Source: Schaedlerella arabinosiphila (GTDB lineage: Bacteria; Bacillota; Clostridia; Lachnospirales; Lachnospiraceae). Taken from it: 64,000 nt of DNA. The notes under the pieces were generated by a model. It had not been told where the DNA came from. It worked only from the letters and a program-made list of their open reading frames with translations, and searched no databases. The stretch spans positions 1,612,001 to 1,676,000 of the forward strand of contig NZ_RHJS01000002.1 of NCBI RefSeq assembly GCF_003885045.1, given 5' to 3'. Made by a program: the position numbers and the translations under genes. Below, one piece after another: positions 36,711 through 45,992 of the stretch (positions are counted from its first letter, which is position 1; each line of letters begins with the position of its first letter).

Positions 36711-37844
36711 ATGGAAAGCTACGATAAAATTATTATTGGTGCGGGACTTTATGGTCTATACTCAGCTCTGTTTTGTTGTGAAAGAGGTCAGCATGTGATT
36801 GTACTGGAATGTGATCCGACACCATTTAGAAGAGCTACATATATTAATCAGGCAAGAGTACATCAAGGTTATCATTATCCCAGATCTATTTCCACGGCAA
36901 TGAAGTCAGCAGGATACTTTGAGAGATTTAATAAAGATTATACATTTTGTATAAATAAAGAATTTGATCAGATCTATGCAACTTCAAGTCATTATTCATG
37001 GTCAGATGGAAAACAGTTTTATGAATTCTGTAAAGCAGCAGATATTCCATGCAAAGAACTTCATCCTGGCAATTATTTCAAAGATGGCATGTGCGACGGG
37101 GTATTTAAAACTAGAGAATATACGTATGATGCGATGATTCTAAAAGATTATTTAATTGAAAAGCTGGAGGAATACCCAACATCTGTAGAAATCAAATATG
37201 GGGTCCGGATTATCAGTATAGTTAAAGACATAGATTCGTTTAAAATTTATACTGCAGATGGGTCTTCATATAAATCGGATTTTGTACTGAACGCAACATA
37301 TGCTGGAACAAACCAGATATTGGATATGGTCGGATTTGAGAAATTCAGGATCAAGTATGAATTATGTGAGATTATTTTATGTGATGTGAATGAGAGATTG
37401 AAAAATATTGGTTTTACTGTTATGGATGGTCCGTTTTTTTCAATTATGCCATTCGGCAAGACTGGTTTTCATTCTTTGACATCAGTTACTTTTACACCAC
37501 ATACAACAAGTTATGATGAAGTACCCGTATTTTCCTGTCAGGAAGCATCCAAAGGAAATTGTTCGCCGATCCATTTGGGGAACTGTAATGACTGCCCGGT
37601 AAAACCGGCCACTGCTTTTCCATATATGGCTAATCTGGCATGCAAATATATACTTGATGATTATAAGTTTCAATACAGAAAGTCATTATTCTCGATGAAA
37701 CCGATACTAATGAGTTCTGAAATTGACGATTCAAGGCCAACGGTGATTAGAAAATATTCCGAGAAACCAACATTTATTGGTATTCTTTCAGGAAAAATAA
37801 ATACGGTATATGATTTAGATGAGGTACTAAGTGATGACCAATAA
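36711..37844 (+). CDS. FAD-dependent oxidoreductase (DAO-like)
   Basis: A 377-residue protein with the FAD-binding motif KIIIGAGLYGLYSALFCCERG at the N terminus and the acidic end of the second strand (VIVLECD). A Cys-rich stretch (CSPIHLGNCNDCPVKP) near residue 285 is unusual. Members of this group occur in surface-glycan loci, where substrates are mostly unproven. It overlaps the next gene by 14 bases, so it is likely part of the same sugar pathway as the following glycosyltransferase and epimerase. Confidence 0.82.
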   Translation: MESYDKIIIGAGLYGLYSALFCCERGQHVIVLECDPTPFRRATYINQARVHQGYHYPRSISTAMKSAGYFERFNKDYTFCINKEFDQIYATSSHYSWSDGKQFYEFCKAADIPCKELHPGNYFKDGMCDGVFKTREYTYDAMILKDYLIEKLEEYPTSVEIKYGVRIISIVKDIDSFKIYTADGSSYKSDFVLNATYAGTNQILDMVGFEKFRIKYELCEIILCDVNERLKNIGFTVMDGPFFSIMPFGKTGFHSLTSVTFTPHTTSYDEVPVFSCQEASKGNCSPIHLGNCNDCPVKPATAFPYMANLACKYILDDYKFQYRKSLFSMKPILMSSEIDDSRPTVIRKYSEKPTFIGILSGKINTVYDLDEVLSDDQ

Positions 37845-38772
37845 AGAAAAAAACTTTGCTTCGGCGGTGGTTTATATTCACAATGCTGAAAATCGAGTGG
37901 AAATTTTTCTGACGACAATAATGGAAGTCATGGAAGAGAATTTTGAGCATTCAGAGATCATTTGTGTAAATGATTCGTCTGACGACAATTCATTAAATTT
38001 AATTAAAAAAGTAAGTGTTCTTGCATCAACGACGAGCATTTCTGTGATTAATATGAGTTATTTTCATGGGTTAGAGCTCTCCATGAATGCAGGAGTGGAT
38101 ATGTCGATCGGAGATTTTGTTTTTGAGTTTGATAATACATATCTGGATTTTGCTTCCTCTGTTGTAATGGATATCTATCATACATTACTTAAAGGATACG
38201 ATATTGTGAGTGCTTCGTCCGATAGAAAAGAAAAATTTACATCCAAGATATTTTACAAGGTGTTTGATAGATATACAGATCTTTCGTATAAGATGACAAC
38301 GGAAAGCTTTCGCGTATTGAGCCGAAGAATGATTAACAGAATCAGTTCAATGAATAAGACAGTTCCATACAGAAAGGCAATATATGCCAGTTGCGGACTA
38401 AAAACGAATAACATCAAGTACAAGTCCATTGATCACGCTATAGTACTATCAGATAAGAAAGAGCATAAATTCAGATTTGGGCTGGCAGTAGATTCCCTTA
38501 TTTTGTTTACAGAGGTGGGGTATAGTTTTGCAAAAATAATGACGGTGTTCATGATGCTTATGTCTATATTTATGACATTATACTCTATTATGATATATGC
38601 AACATCAAACCCTGTGGCAGGTTGGACAACAACGATTTTGTTTTTGTCTGTAGCGTTCTTTGGAATATTTGGAGTACTCACTATCATAATAAAATACCTA
38701 CAGTTATTAGTTAATCTGGTATTCAAGAGAAAGCACTACAGTTTTGAGAGCATAGAAAAGCTGACAAAATAG
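37831..38772 (+). CDS. GtrB/DPM1-like glycosyltransferase with C-terminal membrane helices
   Basis: A 313-residue GT2 protein. The N-terminal GT-A domain has VVYIHNAENRVE, CVNDSSDDNSL and FEFDNTYLDF in place of the usual DxD context, and two membrane helices follow (about residues 225-290). This layout matches GtrB-type enzymes that load a sugar on undecaprenyl phosphate for later transfer outside the cell by a GT-C enzyme. A GT-C-like gene follows two genes downstream. The DxD-like region is weak (EFDNTY), so activity is not certain. Confidence 0.8.
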   Translation: MMTNKEKNFASAVVYIHNAENRVEIFLTTIMEVMEENFEHSEIICVNDSSDDNSLNLIKKVSVLASTTSISVINMSYFHGLELSMNAGVDMSIGDFVFEFDNTYLDFASSVVMDIYHTLLKGYDIVSASSDRKEKFTSKIFYKVFDRYTDLSYKMTTESFRVLSRRMINRISSMNKTVPYRKAIYASCGLKTNNIKYKSIDHAIVLSDKKEHKFRFGLAVDSLILFTEVGYSFAKIMTVFMMLMSIFMTLYSIMIYATSNPVAGWTTTILFLSVAFFGIFGVLTIIIKYLQLLVNLVFKRKHYSFESIEKLTK

Positions 38773-38783
38773 AGAGGTGAATT

Positions 38784-39713
38784 ATGAAAGCATTAGTTGG
38801 ATATACAGGTTTTGTTGGAAGCAATATTTATGCTTCCGGAGATTTTGATGCAGTATATAATTCAAAAAATATAGAAGATGCATATGGAACGAATCCGGAT
38901 CTGCTTGTATATGCGGGCTTGAGAGCCGAAAAGTATCTGGCCAATAATGATCCGAAAAAGGATATGGAGTTGATTATTCAGGCAGAGGAAAATATTCAAA
39001 AAATCAATCCCAGAAAGCTGGTATTAATTTCCACAATAGATGTTTTCAAAATTCCAAACGATGTGGATGAAAATTCTGTGATTAATACAGAGGGACTTCA
39101 TGCTTATGGATATAACAGATATCAGTTGGAGATATGGGTTCGCGACAGGTATCCGGATGCATTGATTATCAGATTACCGGGAATCTACGGCAAGAATATT
39201 AAGAAGAATTTTATATATGATTATATGAATATTATTCCGTATATGCTTAAGGTAGAGAAATTTGAAGAATTAAATTCAAAGAATCCGGAATTGAAACGGT
39301 ATTATCAGCTTCAGAATAATGGTTTTTATAAGGTGAATGTATCTGAGAAGGACAGGGAATACTTGAAAGATTGCTTTAGAAAGCTCGGATTTTCTGCTTT
39401 GAATTTTACTGACAGCAGAAGTATCTACCAATTTTATAACCTTGAAAGACTGTGGGCAGATATGCAGCTTGCCTTGGAAGCAGGTATAACGGTGTGGCAT
39501 CCGGCAACCGAGCCTGTATCCGCAGGTGAAGTGTATGAATATCTGACAGGAGAGAAGTTCGTAAACAAGTTGGGTGGAATACCGGCGAATTATGATTATA
39601 AAACAATCCATGCGGAATTGTTTGGAGGGGAGAAACAATATATTTATCATAAAAAGGATGTCTTGGAGAGTATAAAGGAGTTTGAAGAACGATGGAAAAG
39701 TGGAAAAAGGTAA
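38784..39713 (+). CDS. NAD-dependent epimerase/reductase (RmlD-like)
   Basis: A 309-residue extended short-chain dehydrogenase-like protein. It starts KALVGYTGFVGSNIYASG, a glycine motif of the nucleotide-binding fold, has ISTIDVFKIP and the Tyr-Lys-like AYGYNRYQLEIW near residue 110. It probably finishes a deoxy-sugar or amino-sugar donor. Its end overlaps the start of the following membrane protein by 22 bases. Confidence 0.82.
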   Translation: MKALVGYTGFVGSNIYASGDFDAVYNSKNIEDAYGTNPDLLVYAGLRAEKYLANNDPKKDMELIIQAEENIQKINPRKLVLISTIDVFKIPNDVDENSVINTEGLHAYGYNRYQLEIWVRDRYPDALIIRLPGIYGKNIKKNFIYDYMNIIPYMLKVEKFEELNSKNPELKRYYQLQNNGFYKVNVSEKDREYLKDCFRKLGFSALNFTDSRSIYQFYNLERLWADMQLALEAGITVWHPATEPVSAGEVYEYLTGEKFVNKLGGIPANYDYKTIHAELFGGEKQYIYHKKDVLESIKEFEERWKSGKR

Positions 39714-42075
39714 TACTGGTAATCATAACAGTCGTAATATCTCTAAGAATAGGATACATCGTATTCAGAGGAGAAGTAGATAAGGAGTATTACACTTCAG
39801 GAGAATATGACTTAATCAATACATCGAGTATTCTCTGCAAAGATGCGGTTCAGATTTTTTCTAGTAATCAAGATAGATTGAACAGCTTAGAGTTTGTGTT
39901 TACTAATATTGCAGACGACAAAGCAGGATCAGTTGTTTTGAGCATATACTCCGATGAAAAACTTATATATCAGACTAACATTTCTTTGTCAAATATAAAT
40001 AACTGGGGGTGGAAAAAAGTATTTATTAATACTGAAATATCCCCGGGTAAGGAATATAAGATGGTAGTTTCAGCTACGGAAGACTGCACTCAGATTCCAG
40101 AGCTGTTAGTTGTAAAAAATGCATATGCACCTGAGATAATAGAATCATACGGAAAGGATCGGGGGGGGGAAATATTGATGGGCAAATTGCTGTTAACTAT
40201 GGATATCTGAGATATCCCAGTGTAGCAGATCGTCTAGTCATGGTTTCACTTTGGGGATTTTTATGGATGTTATTATTTGCTGGATTATACTACTTTGACT
40301 CAATTGTAAGTGTTTTAGGAAGAGGAAAGGACTACTTATTACAGCAAGTGAAGCCACAGATTCTTGTAACAGTTCTCGAGCTGATTGGATGTGCAGTTAT
40401 TCTCGCTGGCAGTGGAATTGAATTCCAAGCGCCGACAAGAGTGATCTTATATATTATTTCTCTGATTTCTACTGTCAATTACACTAAGAAAATAGAGTAT
40501 ATAAGTTCCTTAATTGATTATACGTGGAAAAAAGTATTAATTATATTATTGTATGTATATGCAGCATTTGCGTTAGTTGGACAGAGAATATGGATTTATC
40601 CATTATCTATAAAGCTTACAGTTGCTGGATTATTTGTCTTTGTTTGTACAATATTTTGGTTCATTCCTGTTGTACAAAGTATTTTGTATTACATGGAAAA
40701 AGTATGTTTGTATTCCTTTACAAGTATCCCTAAAATGAAAACATGGAAATTTGTGGCTGCCTCTGTACTTATTCTTTTATTACCTGCAGTATATATTTTA
40801 TTTGCTTATAATCCTGGAATATCCTCAATGGATACAGTAGTCACAATGGTTACAAACGCACAGAATTTGCAGGGAATGGCGGACTGGCATCCAGCATTTT
40901 ACTGTATGATATTAAGTATTATCGAAAAAGTGTGGAATTCTACATATTCTATAATAATAGTACAATATTTTTTCTGGATCTATGTAGTCTTGGAGCTGAT
41001 ACTATATCTACGTAAAAAGGGAATACGAGAATCAATACTGATAGCAGTAATATTATTTACAGGATTTAATGCCGGAAATATTATTCATATCAATACTATA
41101 TGGAAAGATATTCCATATACGTTATCCTTATTTTGGGCGCTGATTATCATAGCAAAAATAAGTATTGATTTTGAAAAGTATAAATGTAAATGGTATATAT
41201 ATTTGGAGATAATTGTTGCCTTAGTCGGAGTATGTCTCTATAGAAAGAACGGAGTGGTATCTTTTATAATTATTACAATTCCACTTGTATTTATTTTAAG
41301 AAAAAATATCAGGCTTTTAGCAGCATTAGCAATTAGTTTTGCATTAATCCTTACGATAAAAGGACCAGTATATAATTATTTTGAAGTTCAAGATACTGGA
41401 AAACATGGAATGTATGTAGGTTTGGGGCAAGACATTTTAGGTGTATATTATGCCGGAGGTGAAGTATCTGCAAGTACTTTTCAAATGATAAATAGAATGA
41501 CTGATTACAATAATGCTGAATACTCTTATAACCCTACATGGTCAAACCAATCCATGGATTTGAATGTTGGAGTAAAAGAGTTTGTTTTTAATTATGTTGA
41601 TACATTTCTTAAAAATCCGATTATGATGATGCGGGCAATTATAGACCGAGTAGATGCATTTTGGGATATCTATGCGGGGGAGGATACGATTTTAGGCTGT
41701 ATAAATTATACAGAAGCCATGGATGGAGTTGAGACATGGAATGAAAATTATCCTGAAAGAAAGTATGTAAGTCTATATACGGCTGCATCCTCTGTATTAA
41801 CATATACAGCTACTTCACAGTGGATTTCCGCAATCGAATGGAGATGTGGTTTATTTACATTTATAGGTCTTACTGCAGGTATATTTTTATTAATAAAAAA
41901 GGGAGCAGGAAAATATTGGGTTATTATTCTCCCCCTGGCAGGACACATTATAAGTTTGTTGTTATCAACTGGATGGGCAGAGTTTAGATATTTTTGGCCA
42001 TTCAATTTATTAAATATGGGTGTGATTCTACTAACAATAGTAATTGTTGAAAATGCTGGGGAAAGGCGGTTATGA
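39692..42075 (+). pseudogene. GT-C-like membrane glycosyltransferase, phase-OFF by a G9 tract
   Basis: Two frames make one protein. The first (39692-40210) encodes a membrane anchor and an extracytoplasmic beta-domain, then runs into nine G (40161-40169) and stops after 12 codons. The second frame is open from the tract through 42075 and continues smoothly (GNIDGQIAVNYGYLRYPS...), although its first ATG is only at 40240. With 7 or 10 G the protein would have about 794 residues. The C-terminal part has about 12 membrane helices and GT-C-type loops (NPGISSMDTVV, GMADWHPAFY, INTIWKDIPYTLS), so it likely moves a lipid-linked sugar onto the polymer outside the cell. The type is given as pseudogene only because the frame is broken; I infer a reversible switch. 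Confidence 0.82.
40161..40169 (+). repeat. Poly-G tract (G9), phase-variation candidate, OFF state
   Basis: The run follows GGAAAGGATC. The reading frame upstream and the long frame downstream differ by exactly what one added G (G10) or two lost G (G7) would repair. Confidence 0.85.
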
Positions 42076-42081
42076 ATAAAA

Positions 42082-42873
42082 ATGGCGGATTTATCTATTT
42101 CAAATATAGCTTGGGGAAGTGAACTGGATGATTCAGTATATACATTGATGAAAAAATATCAATTTTCCGGTTTAGAAATTGCTCCTACCAGAGTGTTTCC
42201 GAAAACTCCTTATGAAAAAAAAGAGGAGGCTGGAATATGGAGTGAAAAACTGAGGAAGAAATATGGATTTACAGTGCCTTCTATGCAGTCAATTTGGTTT
42301 GGCAGACAGGAGAAGATTTTTGGAACCAGAGAAGAACGTCAGATTCTCATTAAATATACAAAGAAGGCGATTGATTTTGCAAAAGAGATTAATTGCAAAA
42401 ATCTTGTATTTGGATGTCCCTACAATCGAAAATTCCCAGAAGGAGCAGATTTGGAGATTGGTGTAACATTTTTTAGAGAAATTGGGGAGTATGCGGCAGA
42501 TCATAGCACTGTGATAGGAATGGAAGCGAATCCAAAAATATATAACACAAATTATATTAATGATACATTGTCAGCACTGGAATTAATTGAAAAAGTTAAC
42601 TCCAGAGGCTTTTTACTAAATCTTGATGTTGGAACAATGATTCAGAATCAGGAATCTGTTACTCATCTGATTGGGAAGGTTGATTTGATTAATCATGTTC
42701 ATATCAGTGAACCTGGGCTTAAGATTATTGTGGAAAGGAAACTTCATACGGAACTGAAAAAAGTTTTGGAGGCAGAAGTATACCGAGGATTTGTTTCTAT
42801 AGAAATAGGTAAATTAGATGATATACAGATCATAGATAAGCAAATGAGGTATGTAAAGAACATATTTGGGTAA
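42082..42873 (+). CDS. Sugar phosphate isomerase/epimerase (AP endonuclease 2-type TIM barrel)
   Basis: A 263-residue TIM-barrel protein. Metal-site segments seen are GMEANPKIY near residue 147, LNLDVGTMIQNQ near 180, NHVHISEPG near 210 and the final VSIEIG near 240. This superfamily isomerises or epimerises sugars. In this setting it likely supplies the sugar used by one of the flanking GT-C enzymes. It begins 6 bases after the preceding gene. Confidence 0.88.
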   Translation: MADLSISNIAWGSELDDSVYTLMKKYQFSGLEIAPTRVFPKTPYEKKEEAGIWSEKLRKKYGFTVPSMQSIWFGRQEKIFGTREERQILIKYTKKAIDFAKEINCKNLVFGCPYNRKFPEGADLEIGVTFFREIGEYAADHSTVIGMEANPKIYNTNYINDTLSALELIEKVNSRGFLLNLDVGTMIQNQESVTHLIGKVDLINHVHISEPGLKIIVERKLHTELKKVLEAEVYRGFVSIEIGKLDDIQIIDKQMRYVKNIFG

Positions 42874-42901
42874 TATACAAATTTGCTAAAGGAGATAAAT
42901 T

Positions 42902-45017
42902 ATGTTCTCGGAGAATAAAAATAAAATAGGAGCCATTGCGATCACAATAATTATGATAATGATTATCGTTTATATAGGTCCAATAGATGGCTTCAGACAT
43001 GGTTATTTTACTGATGCAATAGATTGCGGACAAATAGACGAAAATGATTTTCTTGATACGGTATCATTGGAGGACGATGACTACAAGATGTCTTTTACAC
43101 CAAAGAAAAGATATTTATCCGGGTTCGAAATATATCTGGTTAATCAACCTAGCGATAATAGCGGAAATATCATTTTGACTATATTAGATAATAAGAAAGT
43201 ATTAGACACAATTTCTGTAGATTTGAGCAAGGTTCGTGACGCATCGTGGTATAAAGTATATACAGACGCAAAACTAAAAAAAGATAAAGAGTATATCTTA
43301 AAAATTTCAGCAGTTGACTGTACAAGTATACCACATTTGCAAAATGTAAAAAAAGATTATCTTTCAGATGAAACGGTTACTGGAAATATACTGATATCAT
43401 ATGCATATGCAAAATCTACATTTACATTTCAAAATAAGATCATTATCATTATGTTTATTATTTCTGTATGGATGTTTCTATATAGTTATTTTATGACCGG
43501 TAAATTAAAAAACTGTTTTATTTTATCGGGGGGGGGGTATTTTTTTAATTTCTGTCTTAACATGGAATTATATGTACAATTCTATGGATAATCAAAATGT
43601 AGGATTTACTAATTTTCAGGAATTCAGTGAAAGTCTGGTCACGGGGACTATTTATGCCGAGCAGGATGGAGTATACTTCAGGGATGATGATGAAAGGGGG
43701 TTTGGACTGGGAGTATATTATAATTTAAAAGGGACCTTCCTATCATATGGATTAACTTATATTACAGATGATAACTGGCTAAATGGCTATTCAAGATCAG
43801 AAAAAATAATCATAATTAACTCTAACATATATAGTAGAGAAGTAGCTGTAGCAGGAAACTATATGCAATTTGCTAATGGTGATATTTATCGGATCATACG
43901 TGTGGACGATAATGGAACCAATATTCGTATATATTTGAACAGCAGTGAAAAGCTTTCTTATGCAAAGAATGGCAGCTTAAATGATGCTGTTTTTTTTGAT
44001 ACGAATCATACCAGGATGCCAGTAAGCAGGATTACTGCATATAAAAGCCAGTATGGACTGCAAGGGAAAATTTTCAGGCACTTGGCAAGATATATGGATG
44101 AGAATCAGGTCATTGAGAATCTGCATCTTTTGTGTTGTATTGCAACAGCAACCATATTGACCTTAATTGTGTTTTTGGCCTCATTGAAATACAATAAAAT
44201 CTTTGCCGGATGCTTTTTTGTGACTTTTTGGCTGTCTCCATGGATTGTCAATTTCGCAAAGAATTTATATTGGGTTGAATTTACATGGTTTATTCCCATG
44301 GCTGTGGGTTTATTTTGTGCGTGGAAGATTAATCAAAAAAAATATAGGGTTATAAGTTATATTTTAACATTAATTGCTGTCACCGGAAAATGTCTTTGTG
44401 GATATGAGTATATTTCTTCTATTATGATGGGGCTTATTGCATTTTTACTTACAGATTTTATACTGGCTTTACGCCAAAGGAATAAGAAGCAATCAGTTCT
44501 TTTACTGAAAACAATGGTAATGATTGGAAGTTTTGCATTGATTGGATTTACGGTTGCTCTATGCATTCATGCACAATTAAGAGGAGAGGGAAATATTGTA
44601 GAGGGAATTAAAAATATTTTTGAAGAGGATGTATTGCGTAGGACTTATGGAACTAATTTGAATGATTTTGATGCTGTATATTGGGAATCATTGAATGCAT
44701 CTGTCTGGGAAGTATATTGCAAATATTTTCGTTTCCCGACACAAATAGTAACAGGTATCAATGGAAATTTGTTCCCTTTAATATGTATTTTACCATTATG
44801 CATTTTCGGATATGAGTTTAAGAAAGGGGAAATGAATACAGAGCTTTTGACAATGTATGTTGTCTTTTTTCTAACATCTGTATCGTGGTTTCTGCTGGCA
44901 AAATCACACTCATATATTCATACAAGTATAAACTACGTCCTTTGGTATTTTGGATATGTACAGATATGTATATATAGTATTGTCCATGAGATTACTAAAA
45001 TATACAGAAATCTGTGA
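42902..45017 (+). pseudogene. Second GT-C-like membrane protein, phase-OFF by a G10 tract
   Basis: The upstream frame (42902-43591) has a membrane anchor and a beta-domain that is paralogous to the one in the 39692 gene: LSGFEIYLVNQ, NIILTIL, SWYKVYTDAKLKKDKEYILKIS and CTSIPHL match LNSLEFVFTNI, SVVLSIY, GWKKVFINTEISPGKEYKMVVS and CTQIPEL. It then enters its second membrane helix, where ten G (43528-43537) shift the frame; it stops at 43591. The downstream frame is open from the tract to 45017 and completes the helix (GIFLISVLTWNYMYNS). Nine G would give about 704 residues. The rest has about nine helices and a large extracytoplasmic loop, fitting a GT-C enzyme or a related surface-glycan protein. 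Confidence 0.82.
43528..43537 (+). repeat. Poly-G tract (G10), phase-variation candidate, OFF state
   Basis: Ten G after TTTTATC, inside the codons for the second membrane helix. Loss of one G joins both frames. Confidence 0.87.
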
Positions 45018-45090
45018 ATCTGAAGGAAGTACATTGTAATAGCATTTATACCGTGATGGAAGAACTACCACGGAAATAAGAATGCTCAGA

Positions 45091-45165
45091 ATATGGCGAT
45101 TCGGCTGTTTTACAGGGTATACCCAAGGGCACCCCATCATGGCCATTCGGCCGTTTCACAAAGTA
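45091..45165. repeat. Partial and full copy of the 47-bp dispersed repeat
   Basis: Bases 45120-45165 form a full unit (TACCCAAGGGCACC, hairpin ATGGCC-N4-GGCCGT, CACAAAGTA). Bases 45091-45119 are the last part of a second unit. It is the same family as 10801-10940 and 58800-58845. The surrounding 168-base gap holds no gene. Confidence 0.8.
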
Positions 45166-45185
45166 TAAAAAAGGAGAGTGATTGC

Positions 45186-45980
45186 ATGGTTTATGAAAGA
45201 CAGATGGGCGTCCCACGCTTCGAATGTAACGAGTACGAAGAGAAATCTAAAAACTATGTTATTCTGATTCCAATTATTAACGAGGGTGAAAGAATCGTTA
45301 AAGAACTGGAGCGTGCCTGCGGGAATAATGTACCAGAATATGCGGATATTGTAATCTGCGACGGTGGTTCAACAGACGGATGTACAGAAGAAAATATGCT
45401 GTGCAAGCTAAAGGTAAATACACTTCTCGTAAAACAAGATATAGGCAGGCAGGGTGCCCAGCTCCGTATGGGGATTTGGTGGGCATTGCAGAGAGGATAT
45501 AAAGGCATTATAACCATTGATGGAAACAACAAGGACAGTATAGAAGATGTCCCTCGGTTTATCGAGAAGCTGGAAGAGGGGTATGATCTGGTTCAGGGGT
45601 CCAGATTTGTAAAAGGCGGTAAAGCAATTAATACACCGTTTATCCGCACTGTATCAGTGAGATTGATCCATGCTCCGATCATCTCATTAACAGCCCATCG
45701 GAAGTTTACCGATACGACAAATGCTTACAGAGCATATTCTGCAAGATATTTGCTGGATGAGCGTGTGCAGCCGTTCAGAAATATATTTATGACATACGAA
45801 TTACTGGCCTATCTTTCAGTCAGGGCAACCCAGATTGGGATGAACGCCTGTGAAATCCCGGTTACCAGAGCATATCCTCAAACTGGAAAGATACCCACGA
45901 AGATTCGTTTCTTTAAGGGGAATGCTGAGCTAATGAAAATCCTTATTCAGAATGCATTCGGGGCATATAAACCAAAGTAG
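45186..45980 (+). CDS. Family 2 glycosyltransferase (DPM1-like)
   Basis: A 264-residue GT-A protein without a membrane anchor. NYVILIPIINEGERIVKEL, VICDGGSTDG, IGRQGAQLRMGIWWAL and ITIDGNNKDSIEDVP are the dolichol/polyprenyl-phosphate mannosyltransferase pattern. It probably charges undecaprenyl phosphate with a sugar for a GT-C enzyme. The ATG at 45186 has AAGGAGAG in front; an upstream start at 45093 would read through the repeat and is rejected. Base composition is less AT-rich than its neighbours. Confidence 0.88.
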   Translation: MVYERQMGVPRFECNEYEEKSKNYVILIPIINEGERIVKELERACGNNVPEYADIVICDGGSTDGCTEENMLCKLKVNTLLVKQDIGRQGAQLRMGIWWALQRGYKGIITIDGNNKDSIEDVPRFIEKLEEGYDLVQGSRFVKGGKAINTPFIRTVSVRLIHAPIISLTAHRKFTDTTNAYRAYSARYLLDERVQPFRNIFMTYELLAYLSVRATQIGMNACEIPVTRAYPQTGKIPTKIRFFKGNAELMKILIQNAFGAYKPK

Positions 45981-45992
45981 GGGAGGGGTATT

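Noticed and set aside
45093..45185. Upstream start for the 45186 glycosyltransferase
   Set aside because: It would translate the 47-bp repeat; the start at 45186 has a strong ribosome site.
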